Positions 25,360-34,459 are shown, counted from the first letter of the stretch. The stretch: DNA of 41,239 bases from Chloroflexota bacterium (GCA_021372725.1 JAJFTV010000129.1:1-41239); one strand, 5' to 3'. Notes: generated by a model from the sequence alone, not told the origin. Numbers and translations are program-made.

Positions 25360-25402
25360 AAAACCGGCCTGAGTTGAGTGAAATCACACTCAGGCCGGTT
25401 TT
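25360..25402 (+). terminator. Hairpin between binding protein and ATPase (importer 2)
   Basis: AAAACCGGCCTGAGT (25360-25374) pairs perfectly with ACTCAGGCCGGTTTT (25388-25402) around 13 bases. It mirrors the attenuator position in importer 1 but has only four terminal Ts. Confidence 0.75.
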
Positions 25403-25413
25403 GAGGATAGACC

Positions 25414-26976
25414 ATGACGAGTGCTCTTGAAATGAAGGGGATCAACAAGTACTTCGCGTCAACGGAAGTAATGGCGAATGATAACGTTGACTTTTCCGTG
25501 GAAGAGGGAGAAATTCACGCTTTGGTGGGGGAGAACGGGGCCGGTAAAACCACCCTGATGAATATCCTGTACGGTTTGCTGAAGAAAGACAGCGGTGAAA
25601 TATTCCTTCACGGTGAAAAAGTGGAAATCAGTCATCCGGATGATGCCATTGCATTGGGGATTGGGATGGTGCACCAGCATTTCAAACTGGTTCCATCTTT
25701 TACCATTGCCCAAAATGTTATGTTGGGTATCGAGCCCAACAAGGCCGGTTTTCTCAACCAACGGACGGAGAACGAAGCCGTCAAAAAACTTGGCGATTCG
25801 TTTGGCCTGCCGGTTGATCCCCGGGCGAAGATCAGGGATCTACCGGTGGGGATGCAGCAGCGGGTGGAGATACTTAAGACGCTGCAACGACATGCCCGCT
25901 TGTTGATCCTGGATGAACCCACCGCAGTTTTGACCCCTCAGGAAGTCAAGGAATTTCTTGAAGTGGTGCGCCGGATTGCTGACAATGGCTGTACGGTGGT
26001 ATTCATTACGCACAAACTGATCGAGGTGGTCGATGTTGCCGACCGTGTAAGTGTAATGCGCAATGGCAGGATGATTGGAACCCGCAGCGTAAAAGAGACG
26101 AGCATCCCGGAAATGGCTCGCATGATGGTGGGGCGCGAGGTGTTGTTCAGGGTAGAAAAGAAACCCGTTCAACCCGGTAAAGTTGTATTTGAGGCCATGG
26201 ATCTGTCGGTGACCAGCGCGGCCGGAGTTCCGGCGGTTGTAAAAAATTCCTTCAAGGTTCGTGAAGGCGAAATCTACGGGGTAGCCGGCGTGAGCGGAAA
26301 TGGACAAACCGAAATGGTGGAAGCCATTACCGGCATGCGCCCGGTGGATTTCGGAAAGATCCTGCTGATGGACAAAGACATCACCCATGCAGACGTGGAA
26401 ACCCGGCGGGATGCCGGGATGGCTCATATTCCGGAAGACCGCATCAAGGTGGGACTGAATATGCAAACCACGCTGGATGAGAATATTATTGTAGACAATT
26501 ATCGCAAATCTGAATTTCAAAAATTTGGATTTATGTTGAATGATGCCATCAAGGCATTTGCAGCAAATATCATCAAATTGTTCAATATTTCTGGAACAGT
26601 ACCCGGGGGTGGCGTGTCCAATCTTTCGGGCGGGAATATGCAGAAAGTGGTCATTGGGCGCGAATTGTCGGGCAATCCAAAATTGATCGTCGCGAATCAG
26701 CCTACCCGCGGCCTGGATGTAGGCAGTATTGAGTTTGTCCATCAAACTCTGCTGGAGGCTCGCGAAAATCATGCTGCAATTCTGCTGGTTTCGGTTGAAC
26801 TGGATGAGATCATGTCGCTCAGCGACCGGATTGGTGTGCTCTACCGCGGGGAAATTGTGGGAGAGCTGGACGCAACAGAAGCGACTGAAGAACAGGTTGG
26901 TATCCTGATGGCGGGTGGAACGTTGGAATCGCTGAATGAACCTGACCCGTCCAACAGGGTGGCGCCGGGAGTTTAA
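25414..26976 (+). CDS. Nucleoside ABC importer ATPase (double NBD, importer 2)
   Basis: A 520-residue double ATPase, close in organisation to that of importer 1. First domain: Walker A GENGAGKTT at 39-47, LPVGMQQRVEI and LILDEPTAVLTPQEV. Second: GVSGNGQTEMVE in place of a normal P-loop, then NLSGGNMQKVVIGRELS and ANQPTRGLDVGS. The start lies 91 bases after the binding protein, with a hairpin in the gap. It powers the two permeases that follow. Confidence 0.92.
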   Translation: MTSALEMKGINKYFASTEVMANDNVDFSVEEGEIHALVGENGAGKTTLMNILYGLLKKDSGEIFLHGEKVEISHPDDAIALGIGMVHQHFKLVPSFTIAQNVMLGIEPNKAGFLNQRTENEAVKKLGDSFGLPVDPRAKIRDLPVGMQQRVEILKTLQRHARLLILDEPTAVLTPQEVKEFLEVVRRIADNGCTVVFITHKLIEVVDVADRVSVMRNGRMIGTRSVKETSIPEMARMMVGREVLFRVEKKPVQPGKVVFEAMDLSVTSAAGVPAVVKNSFKVREGEIYGVAGVSGNGQTEMVEAITGMRPVDFGKILLMDKDITHADVETRRDAGMAHIPEDRIKVGLNMQTTLDENIIVDNYRKSEFQKFGFMLNDAIKAFAANIIKLFNISGTVPGGGVSNLSGGNMQKVVIGRELSGNPKLIVANQPTRGLDVGSIEFVHQTLLEARENHAAILLVSVELDEIMSLSDRIGVLYRGEIVGELDATEATEEQVGILMAGGTLESLNEPDPSNRVAPGV

Positions 26977-27014
26977 GGGTTGAAGCCTGATGAATAAAAG
27001 GAATTGAGGTTTGG

Positions 27015-28139
27015 ATGCAAAAAGAACGTCGCAATCAGCTTGTAAATACGTTTCTGGTTCCCTTTCTGGCCGTCATCACCGGTTTGTTATTTGCTGCTTT
27101 GCTTATCCTGTTCACTGACGCTTCGCCGATCGAAGCTTTCAGTGAATTGATATCGGCTGCCTTTGGCTGCAAGTCCATCACCAGTTGTGCTTTTCTCACC
27201 ACGCTGGAACGGGCTACACCGCTTATTCTGACCGGTTTGGGAGCCGTGGTGGCCTTCCGGTCGGGTATGTTCAGCATTGGTCAGGAAGGGCAATTGCTGA
27301 TGGGTGCGGTGACTGCGGCCTACCTGGGTTATGCCATACATCTGCCTTACGTGATCCACCCGATTGTGATCATTTTGGCTTCGATGACGGCCGGTGGGAT
27401 TTATGGTTGGGTGCCCGGGGTGCTCAAGGTAAAGCTGGGTGTGAATGAGGTCATTACCACAATTGTGATGAACACAATTGCCACGCTGGTAATGGAATAT
27501 CTGGTCAACTTCCCCATGCGCGGAGATATCAGCTCAACAGCCCATTCACCGGTGATCGATGCCACCGCCCAACTACCGGCATTTTTACCCGGCTCAAAAT
27601 GGGGGATTGGGTTTGTAATTGCCATTGTCGTAGCCATTGCCGTGTATTTCTTCCTGTGGCGATCCACTTCGGGTTATGAACAGCGTATGGCAGGTCAGGC
27701 TCCGTTTTTTGCTAAATTTGGAGGCATCAAGAACGACAAAATTGCTATCCGCGGTATGGTCATCAGCGGTGCTATTTGTGGCCTGGCAGGTGCCATTGAA
27801 ATTCTTGGGGTGAACAGACGTATCATGACCGGTTATTCAACCGGTTTGGGCTTTGACGGCCTGAGTGTGGCAATTTTGGGACAAACCCATCCACTGGGTG
27901 TGGTCATCGTCGCCATCATTTTTGCAGGCTTGCGGCTGGGAGCTCAATTGGGTTTGCAGCTTTCGTTGGGGATCCCGCGCGAGCTGGGCGGCGGCATGAT
28001 CGCCATTATGATCCTGTTTGTGGCTGCCGGACAGTTATATGTGAGTCTTATTGAAAATGTACGCAAGTGGAAAGAAAAGAGGAAAAAGCCTGGCGAAGGG
28101 GATTTGATTCCAACAAATCCGAATGGAGGTAAGGCCTGA
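27015..28139 (+). CDS. Nucleoside ABC importer permease 1 (importer 2)
   Basis: A 374-residue BPD_transp_2 permease. After an N-terminal helix it has a conserved outer segment FGCKSITSCAFLTTL, then GMFSIGQEGQLLMGA and GVNEVITTIVMNTIA, all shared with the orphan permease at 32420. The cytoplasmic coupling stretch YEQRMAGQAPFFAKFGGI is typical. GAGG precedes ATG 27015. Its stop overlaps the next start (TGATG), so it and permease 2 are translated together. Confidence 0.9.
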   Translation: MQKERRNQLVNTFLVPFLAVITGLLFAALLILFTDASPIEAFSELISAAFGCKSITSCAFLTTLERATPLILTGLGAVVAFRSGMFSIGQEGQLLMGAVTAAYLGYAIHLPYVIHPIVIILASMTAGGIYGWVPGVLKVKLGVNEVITTIVMNTIATLVMEYLVNFPMRGDISSTAHSPVIDATAQLPAFLPGSKWGIGFVIAIVVAIAVYFFLWRSTSGYEQRMAGQAPFFAKFGGIKNDKIAIRGMVISGAICGLAGAIEILGVNRRIMTGYSTGLGFDGLSVAILGQTHPLGVVIVAIIFAGLRLGAQLGLQLSLGIPRELGGGMIAIMILFVAAGQLYVSLIENVRKWKEKRKKPGEGDLIPTNPNGGKA

Positions 28140-29173
28140 TGCAAGAATTTTTTAGTATTTTCAATACTTCGCTGGTCGAAAGCGGTATACGTCTGGCAAC
28201 GCCGATCATTCTGGCCGCGCTTGCGGGTGCAATCTGTAACCGAGCGGGGGTTCTCAACTTCGCATTGGAAGGAATGATGCTTCTGGGTTCCTTCCTGGGC
28301 ATTATCTCCGCATATTTCCTGGGAAATACTTACCTGGGAGTTCTGATGGCGATCCTGGCAGGTTCCCTTCTGGGTGTCTTTTTTGCCTTTTTATACCTGA
28401 AATACAACGTTGATTTGGTCATTCTGGCTATTGCCATCAATATGCTGGTGACGGAGCTGACCGTTTATTTCATGCGGATTATGTTTGGACAGGTGGGTAC
28501 CTGGACGGATTCCAGTATTGTCAAGCTGCCTGATATCCAACTCCCGCTGATCAAGGATATTCCGGTTTTGGGAGAAGTTCTGAGCGGTTACAACATCATC
28601 ATCTACTTCACCTGGTTTGCCATCATTGCGGCGTATATCATGTTGTTTCACACCAAGTTTGGCCGGCATATCCGCGCAGTGGGTGAGAACCAGTCGGCAG
28701 CCGAGTCGGTCGGTATCAATGCGCCGCGGGTCAAAATGTTTGCGCTGGTCATCAGCGGCGCCCTGGCAGCCCTGGGCGGTGCTTTCCTGTCCGTTGGGCA
28801 TCTGACCATGTTTACCCGCGAGATGAGCAACGGCCGCGGCTGGATTGGCATCACGGCGGCGCTGTTCGGCTTGAATCATCCCATTGGCGTATTGTTCACC
28901 GGGCTGTTCTTTGGTTTTGCAGATGCGTTTGCCGTCCGTTTGCAGAACGTCACCGATATACCACCCAACCTGATCCAGCTTCTGCCCCATATCACCACAC
29001 TGCTGGTGCTGGTGATCATGGCTCTGCGCGAAAAAGTTTCGCGTGCGTTGGTTCGACGCCGCTCGGTGGCTCGAATCAGGGAAGGCCTGGTAGGCCGGGC
29101 AGCGAATGGAGCCGGAGCGATTGAATCGGGAGAAAGCACCGGGGGCAGTCTGCTGCCACCGGCGGCCGAGTAA
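28139..29173 (+). CDS. Nucleoside ABC importer permease 2 (importer 2)
   Basis: A 344-residue permease of the YufQ/NupC group, beginning directly with the core (ICNRAGVLNFALEGMMLLGS) and lacking the long N-terminal extension of its importer 1 counterpart. The RAVGENQSAAESVGIN loop couples to the ATPase. GGAGG lies upstream of ATG 28139 inside the previous gene. It completes importer 2. A hairpin followed by a T-rich run comes after its stop. Confidence 0.9.
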   Translation: MQEFFSIFNTSLVESGIRLATPIILAALAGAICNRAGVLNFALEGMMLLGSFLGIISAYFLGNTYLGVLMAILAGSLLGVFFAFLYLKYNVDLVILAIAINMLVTELTVYFMRIMFGQVGTWTDSSIVKLPDIQLPLIKDIPVLGEVLSGYNIIIYFTWFAIIAAYIMLFHTKFGRHIRAVGENQSAAESVGINAPRVKMFALVISGALAALGGAFLSVGHLTMFTREMSNGRGWIGITAALFGLNHPIGVLFTGLFFGFADAFAVRLQNVTDIPPNLIQLLPHITTLLVLVIMALREKVSRALVRRRSVARIREGLVGRAANGAGAIESGESTGGSLLPPAAE

Positions 29174-29190
29174 GGCGACTTTTGATTCTG

Positions 29191-29230
29191 GCGGTGCGAG
29201 TTTCTTTCGCGCCGCTATATTTATTTTTCT
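29191..29230 (+). terminator. Terminator after importer 2
   Basis: GCGGTGCGA (29191-29199) pairs with TCGCGCCGC (29207-29215, one G-U) and is followed by TATATTTATTTTTCT. It separates the importer from the downstream phosphorylase, which may depend on read-through. Confidence 0.7.
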
Positions 29231-29266
29231 GTATGACAATAATCTATTTTCCAGACAGGAGACGGT

Positions 29267-30007
29267 ATGGAACACCATGTAAAATGTGAACCTAAAGACG
29301 TTGCACGCTATGTATTATGCCCAGGGGATCAGGCGCGCGCCAAAAAAATTGCCGATCATTTCGAGAACGCCTATCTCGCGGCAGACAATCGTGGTATTGT
29401 CGTCTATTCCGGCACGTACAAGGGTGTGTTCATGACATCCTGCGGCACCGGTATGGGCGGTCCGGTGGTGGCCATCGCGCTGGAGGAGCTGGCTCATATG
29501 GGTGCAGATACCTTTATCCGGGTGGGTTCGTGTGGCGTATTTCAGGAAGGTCAAATGCCGGGTGATGTGATCATCGCCAGCGGCACATTCAGGGCCGGGG
29601 GTACTTCGCTTTCATATTTGCCATTGGGTTTTCCGGCCGTGCCCACCTATGAGGTACTGCGCAGTATGACGGATGCCGCCGATGTACTGAAAATTCCGTA
29701 CACCGTGGGTGTTGGAATGGCCGGAGACAGCTTTTATGCACCACGCGAACCTGGCTCACGCGATATTTTTAAGACAAGCGGTGTAGTTTCGGTGGAGATG
29801 GAGAGTGACACACTGTTCATCGTGGGTGCTTATCGCCGCTGGCGGACAGGAGCCGTTTTTACATCGGATGGCACACCGAAAGAAACCAAACCGGCCTGGG
29901 GTTGGGACGCATTCTACCAGGGTGAGGAAAACGCGATTTTGATAGCCCTGGATGCGCTGTATCAAATTTCGCAGAGGGATGAAAAAGTTCAATTTCCCGC
30001 CCCTTAA
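29267..30007 (+). CDS. Purine nucleoside phosphorylase, DeoD-like
   Basis: A 246-residue PNP/UDP-family protein that differs from the three uridine-type paralogs upstream. It has RGIVVYSGTYKG near 42-53 and RVGSCG at 85-90, both typical of DeoD, and EMES at 177-180. Asp201 in FTSDG corresponds to the DeoD Asp that protonates the purine ring. Expected reaction: purine nucleoside + phosphate to base + (deoxy)ribose-1-phosphate. AGGAG precedes ATG 29267. It follows importer 2 at 93 bases, so a purine substrate for that importer is plausible. Confidence 0.88.
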   Translation: MEHHVKCEPKDVARYVLCPGDQARAKKIADHFENAYLAADNRGIVVYSGTYKGVFMTSCGTGMGGPVVAIALEELAHMGADTFIRVGSCGVFQEGQMPGDVIIASGTFRAGGTSLSYLPLGFPAVPTYEVLRSMTDAADVLKIPYTVGVGMAGDSFYAPREPGSRDIFKTSGVVSVEMESDTLFIVGAYRRWRTGAVFTSDGTPKETKPAWGWDAFYQGEENAILIALDALYQISQRDEKVQFPAP

Positions 30008-30026
30008 TGGGCGGGGATAAAGGGGT

Positions 30027-30051
30027 GGGGTGAAATTTTCACCCCATTTTT
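30027..30051. terminator. Bidirectional terminator
   Basis: GGGGTG (30027-30032) pairs with CACCCC (30040-30045), then ATTTTT. It lies between convergent genes and overlaps the stop of the minus-strand VanZ-like gene. A second stem, CCCGCCC with GGGCGGG, spans about 29995-30015. Confidence 0.75.
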
Positions 30052-30434
30052 CGGCTTTTCCACTGGCGGAAGAAAAGATATCCAATGACCAGGCCGGTAT
30101 AACTGGCAAGCAGGTCGAAGGGGTCGGCGTCGCGGCCGGGGAGGAGCACCTGGGAAGCCTCGTCAAATGAAAAAAGGAAAAACATGATGAGTGCGCCAAG
30201 GGGGATCTCAAAATTGAAGATGTGCAGCTTGCGGGGGTAGAGAATATAGCCGGCCAGGAAGGTAAGAATGGCTGCAAAAGTAATATGCGTGATCTTGTCG
30301 TTAACATGGTTTGCATAAACCCAGTCCTTTGCATCTCTTAATATACCCACCATGATCATGCACATCACCAGCAGGATCACCACAAATAACAGGATTGCCC
30401 ATCTTTTTTGTTTTTTGTTGTTTCCAGTGTTCAA
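30039..30434 (-). CDS. VanZ-like membrane protein
   Basis: A 131-residue membrane protein with about four helices. The VanZ-like pattern is visible: DKITHITFAAILTFLAGY, then FSFDEASQVLLPGRDADPFDLLASYTGLVIGYLF, including the DE..Q and PGRDAD..D residues. The family is named after a glycopeptide-tolerance protein, but most members have no known function. It is a single gene; its end is embedded in the shared terminator. Confidence 0.8.
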   Translation of the reverse strand: MNTGNNKKQKRWAILLFVVILLVMCMIMVGILRDAKDWVYANHVNDKITHITFAAILTFLAGYILYPRKLHIFNFEIPLGALIMFFLFSFDEASQVLLPGRDADPFDLLASYTGLVIGYLFFRQWKSRKMG

Positions 30435-30519
30435 CCCTATATCACCCCGTCATTTTGGTTTTGTTGAAATAATCAAGGTGTAGTATATCGCGCATTGACT
30501 TGCTATGGAAAGGCGCTCT

Positions 30520-30672
30520 CCGTTGTCATGTCGAGCGCAGTGAGACATCCGCCCAGGAGCGGATTGGGCTATCAACTCAATTTGGAACGAGAGTAAGGAA
30601 CCGGTTCCATATTGAGTCTTTTGTGAAAATAAGCTCCTGGGCGGATCTCCCGATACCGTCGAAATGACATTA
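30520..30672. repeat. Hairpin repeats with altered stem
   Basis: A forward core at 30525-30555 has stem ATGTC (30528-30532) with GACAT (30544-30548); a diverged inverted core lies at about 30635-30667. The stretch 30435-30696 has no gene. Confidence 0.8.
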
Positions 30673-30696
30673 CGGCTGCCAGTACACTAAACCGGA

Positions 30697-31896
30697 TCAC
30701 TCATTTGGAATGAGCGATCTGCCAACGGTTACCGCAGCTTTACATACCGCCGCGACTCCGGTTTGAATGGCGACCGGATCCACCATGAAAGCCGGATTAT
30801 GCAGTGGATAAGACGATTCCGCATTCCTGGAAGACCCGATCCATAAAAGAAATCCCCTCACTGTTTGAAGGTAGTGACAGAAATCTTCACTTGCCATGGA
30901 TGGATTAACCGAAACAATATTGTGGGTTCCAAACTCGCTGGCCAGGCCAGGTTGGATCAATTGAATCAATTCGGCGTCATTGATCACCGGGAACAATTCG
31001 GAAGAATATTCAACTTTGCCTTTACAGCCGAAAGCCTTTGCAGTATTGTCGACAATTTCGTTCAACCGTTCGACAATCAAATTTTCAATATCTTTGTTAA
31101 AAGACCGGATAGTGCCCGTCAATTTTGCACTATCGGAAATAATGTTTAAAGCACTCCCTGAATTAAACGTGCCGACACTGACCACAGCGGTCTCCTGTGG
31201 ATCGACATTTCTGCTGATGATGCTTTGCATTAAAACAACCGTGCTGGCTGCCGCCAATAAAGCGTCTTTGCCAATGTGCGGCTGGGCCCCATGGCTTTTC
31301 AAACCAATAATTTCGATCTCAAAATCGTTTTCCGCGGCCATCAATGCGCCTGCCTTGACGCCAATTTGACCGGCCAATAATTCGGGATTGGAATGAAAGC
31401 CTATAATAGCCTTGATCTGCGGATTGTCCAGTACGCCGTGGCGGATCATGGCTTTCGCTCCGGTACTTGTCTCTTCCCCGGGTTGAAAAATAAATCGCAC
31501 ATTGCATGGAAGTACATCCCTGTTGTGGGAAAGAGTCTGAGCGACGCCCAACCCGACCGTCATGTGTAAATCATGACCGCAGGCATGCATTACGCCCGCG
31601 TTTTTCGAAGGGTATTCACTCCGGCTATTTTCAGAAATCGGCAGGGCATCCATATCACAGCGGATCGCGAGCGTGGGTTTGCCGGGATCGACCTGCAAGT
31701 CGGCTACCGCACCGGTTGTATCCGTAAAAGAGGTGACCTTAAGGCCTATTTCCTGAAGTTTGGAGATAATGAATTTCGTGGTTTCGAATTCTTGATCGCT
31801 CAATTCGGGATGCTGGTGGAGATGTTTAAACGTTTCCAACAACCCGGGATAAAACTTTTGGACTTCTTCAGACCAAATCAAATCTTGCTTCAGCAT
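30697..31896 (-). CDS. M20-family metal-dependent amidohydrolase
   Basis: A 399-residue member of the M20D group (hippurate hydrolase / N-acyl-amino acid amidohydrolase / IAA-amino acid hydrolase type), cytoplasmic. Metal ligands are visible: MHACGHD at 103-109, QPGEE with Glu141-Glu142, IGFHSNP, and PLHNP near the C-terminus. The family cleaves an acyl group or carbamoyl from an amino acid. ATG 31896 has GGAGG upstream; a start at 31908 has no site. It is a single gene with a long upstream region containing a palindromic operator-like site. No neighbour hints at the substrate. Confidence 0.9.
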   Translation of the reverse strand: MLKQDLIWSEEVQKFYPGLLETFKHLHQHPELSDQEFETTKFIISKLQEIGLKVTSFTDTTGAVADLQVDPGKPTLAIRCDMDALPISENSRSEYPSKNAGVMHACGHDLHMTVGLGVAQTLSHNRDVLPCNVRFIFQPGEETSTGAKAMIRHGVLDNPQIKAIIGFHSNPELLAGQIGVKAGALMAAENDFEIEIIGLKSHGAQPHIGKDALLAAASTVVLMQSIISRNVDPQETAVVSVGTFNSGSALNIISDSAKLTGTIRSFNKDIENLIVERLNEIVDNTAKAFGCKGKVEYSSELFPVINDAELIQLIQPGLASEFGTHNIVSVNPSMASEDFCHYLQTVRGFLLWIGSSRNAESSYPLHNPAFMVDPVAIQTGVAAVCKAAVTVGRSLIPNE

Positions 31897-32144
31897 GGAA
31901 TCCTCCAAAAAATTTCTTATTCGGCTATAACCGTATTCGAACTGGATGCATCCGGCGCATCACAAATTAAATCCGGAGTCAAGTGCCCATTTCATATCAT
32001 TTCATATTTAATCCTGGCTTCACACACTCGTTCGCCGGGGGTCAACTTACCGGTGGTGCTGTGTTCACAAACTTCGCCCGATATACATAATCGGCAAGAG
32101 CGCTGCGTTTGGTTTGGATGGAGGTTGGATGGTTATCAATCATC
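31897..32144. other. Intergenic leader of the M20 gene
   Basis: Only an upstream region for the M20 gene is seen here. No coding frame or clear promoter box is convincing. Confidence 0.4.
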
Positions 32145-32176
32145 AAGTATACCAGTATACTTAAATACTAGTATAC
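32145..32176. promoter_or_regulatory. Operator-like palindrome
   Basis: AAGTATAC (32145-32152), CA, GTATACTT (32155-32162) is a perfect 18-bp palindrome. A further TACTAGTA palindrome at 32166-32173 continues into a third GTATAC (32171-32176). Such clusters usually bind a dimeric repressor; no regulator gene is next to it. It is about 250 bases ahead of the M20 gene. Confidence 0.5.
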
Positions 32177-32261
32177 GTAAATCATCATGATTGTCAAGCT
32201 TTTAATAAATCTTTCAACACAAGCAAGAGGATGACAATGAAGGCAGGACTTTCCTTTCACC

Positions 32262-32372
32262 ATTGTCATGTCGAACGCAGTGAGACATCCGCCCGAGAGC
32301 CGGTGATTAAATCGCTGGTTATGGAAACGTGCCCTTGGGCGGACTCCTCGATTCTCTCGAGGTGACAAAAGG
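32262..32372. repeat. Pair of hairpin repeats
   Basis: The forward core has ATGTC (32268-32272) with GACAT (32284-32288). The inverted core has CCTCGA (32346-32351) with TCGAGG (32357-32362). The spacer again contains GAGAGCCGGTGATTAA and TGGAAACG. No gene lies in 32177-32419. Confidence 0.85.
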
Positions 32373-32419
32373 GTGGGTTATTGAAAATCAATGCGCATAG
32401 GTATAATTATTTCATCTTT

Positions 32420-33460
32420 TTACTTCACGTTGCGATGGCTTGTCAACCGTTTCAACAGTGGATGATACAGTTTTTCGGCACACATAAAGATGACCATGAT
32501 GGCGATCATGGCACCACCCAGTTCGCGGGGCACTCCGGCATCGATCATCAGACCGCCCAACGAACCCAGCCTTACCCCGCCCAGGAAAACCGCCGCAAAG
32601 AAGATGCCCAGCGGGTGGGTCTGCCCGAGCAGGGCAACGATGAGGCCGTCAAATGAGTCGACGGCCGAAAAATTGGTGACAAAATGATAGTGAACGCCCA
32701 GAACTTCCACCGCGCCGCCCAACCCGGCCAGTGCGCCGCTGAGCAGCATGGCAGAAGCCACGGCCCTGACGGGGTGCAGGCCGCCGTTGCGGGCAAAGAG
32801 GGGAGCCTGCCCGCTCATGCGCACCTCATACCCCCGCCTGGAATAAAACAGGTACAGGAATACAAACACCAGGGCAGCCAACGCCAGAAAAAAGCCGGTG
32901 TTTAATTTGGAGCCTGCAGCCAGGGTGTCAAGACGGGCGGTTTCGGGGATGTAGCGGCCGGTGGGGATGGCAGCAATCAGAAATGCGGCGATGGTGTTCA
33001 TCACTAAAGTGGAAAGGATTTCGTTGACCCCGATGCACACCTTGAGCAGCCCGGGAATTAATCCCCAGATGCCGCCGGCCAAAGCTGCAACGGCCAGTGC
33101 AAACGCCGGGTGGAGCAAACCTGGCAACTGGATATGGGTAGCCACCATGGCGGCAAAGGCCGCCCCCAGGCTCATCTGGCCAATCTGCCCAATGCTGAAA
33201 ATACCTGCCCGGAAGGCCACCGCGGCGGACAAGCCTGAGAAGATCAGTGGTGTAGCCCACTGCAAAGTTGTCCACCAGGCACAGTTGTTTGCCTGTTCGC
33301 AGCCAAAACCGTTCCTGAGCAAGGCAGAATAGGCTTCCAGGGGGGTGGATTGGGTAAAGAGTACAAATACACCGCCCACCAGCAGGCCAAAGACTGCTGC
33401 CAGGATGGATTTGAGTATCCTGTAAACAAGCCCTTCTTCATGGTCGACCAGGCTATGCAT
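32420..33460 (-). CDS. Orphan BMP-type nucleoside ABC permease
   Basis: A 346-residue BPD_transp_2 permease clearly related to permease 1 of importer 2: FGCEQANNCAWWTTLQWATPLIF, GIFSIGQIGQMSLGA, GVNEILSTLVMNTIA and YEVRMSGQAPLFARNGG all align. No second permease, ATPase or binding protein accompanies it here. It starts six bases after the adenosine deaminase stop and is presumably translated with it, so a link to adenosine or inosine uptake is plausible. It may borrow the ATPase and partner permease of importer 2, or be a leftover of a third importer. Confidence 0.88.
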   Translation of the reverse strand: MHSLVDHEEGLVYRILKSILAAVFGLLVGGVFVLFTQSTPLEAYSALLRNGFGCEQANNCAWWTTLQWATPLIFSGLSAAVAFRAGIFSIGQIGQMSLGAAFAAMVATHIQLPGLLHPAFALAVAALAGGIWGLIPGLLKVCIGVNEILSTLVMNTIAAFLIAAIPTGRYIPETARLDTLAAGSKLNTGFFLALAALVFVFLYLFYSRRGYEVRMSGQAPLFARNGGLHPVRAVASAMLLSGALAGLGGAVEVLGVHYHFVTNFSAVDSFDGLIVALLGQTHPLGIFFAAVFLGGVRLGSLGGLMIDAGVPRELGGAMIAIMVIFMCAEKLYHPLLKRLTSHRNVK

Positions 33461-33466
33461 ACAGGG

Positions 33467-34459
33467 TTATTGCTTCTTTTCAAGAAGTGCAGTTTTTTCT
33501 TCTGCGGACAGAAAGGCAGTTTGCAGTGCATTGTGCTGTGCCTGCCGGATTTGCTGCGGGGTGAGGCCCGCGGCGGGTGCGGCGGTTTCATATTCATGGC
33601 GCAAATAGACCGTGCTGATGCCGGGGTCATCGGTGTTGATGGTGGCCAGCAGGCCGTGCTCCAGGAATTTTTTTAGCGGATGGGCGGCATAAGCGGGGAT
33701 CAGGCTGGTATGCAGATTGCTGGTCAGGTTGCATTCGATACCAATGCCTTTTTGCTGCATGGTGTCCATCAAGGCCGGGTCGGTATAGGCAGTGAGCGCA
33801 TGCCCGATTCTTTCCGCCCCCAGTTCATCGATGGCCTGCCAGATGCCGGCCGGTCCGGCGGCTTCGCCGGCATGGATGGTGATATGCAGCCCGGCATCAC
33901 GGGCGCGCTTGAACTGCTCGACGAACAACGAACCGGAGAAGTTGATCTCATCACCGGCCAGGTCGAGGGCTGCAAGGTGGTCACGGTATTTCAACAGGGT
34001 ATCCAGTTCCAGCCAGGAACGCTCGCCGTACTGCCGGCTGAGTATGCCGATCAGCGAGACGGTGGTATCGAAATCACGCAAGCCGGCCTGCACCCCGTCG
34101 ATGACGGCTTCTGTTACGCCAAGCGGGTCGAGCGAGAACGGTTCAGCCATGAAGAGCGGGCTGAAGCGCAGCTCGATGTAATCGATCCCTTCGCGGGCGG
34201 CGTCCTCCACATTTTCATAGGCCACGCGGCGGCAGGCGTCATAATCGGCCAGGGTGGCGGTCATCCATTTGAATTTTTCGAAATAGCTTAACAGTCCTCC
34301 TTGTGGCCCTGATACGTGCACGAACGGACGCAAACCTTCCAGCGTGTCTGCCGGAAGCGGGACATTATGTTTCAACCCAAGGTCCAGCACGGTTTCGAGC
34401 CGTACGGAACCGTCGAGGTGGCGGTGCAGGTCGATGAAGGGGAGATGCGGGTCGATCAA
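33467..34459 (-). CDS. add: Adenosine deaminase
   Basis: A 330-residue metal-dependent deaminase converting (deoxy)adenosine to (deoxy)inosine. Zinc ligands are His12 and His14 in LHRHLDG; HAGE holds the catalytic Glu, RIGHAL the next His, and TDDPG the metal-binding Asp. CNLTSN is the usual conserved strand. Length and motif order fit the Add family, though some members act on adenine or other aminopurines. Start is TTG 34459, supported by GGAGG at the right distance and by the family's N-terminus. It forms a two-gene unit with the permease downstream, linking uptake and first step of purine salvage. Confidence 0.92.
   Translation of the reverse strand: MIDPHLPFIDLHRHLDGSVRLETVLDLGLKHNVPLPADTLEGLRPFVHVSGPQGGLLSYFEKFKWMTATLADYDACRRVAYENVEDAAREGIDYIELRFSPLFMAEPFSLDPLGVTEAVIDGVQAGLRDFDTTVSLIGILSRQYGERSWLELDTLLKYRDHLAALDLAGDEINFSGSLFVEQFKRARDAGLHITIHAGEAAGPAGIWQAIDELGAERIGHALTAYTDPALMDTMQQKGIGIECNLTSNLHTSLIPAYAAHPLKKFLEHGLLATINTDDPGISTVYLRHEYETAAPAAGLTPQQIRQAQHNALQTAFLSAEEKTALLEKKQ

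Noticed and set aside
25840..26772. Long minus-strand frame opposite the importer 2 ATPase
   Set aside because: The plus-strand frame has all ABC motifs; the other is an overlap artefact.
28391..29278. Long minus-strand frame opposite importer 2 permease 2
   Set aside because: Low-complexity His/Gln-rich translation of a membrane protein's complement.
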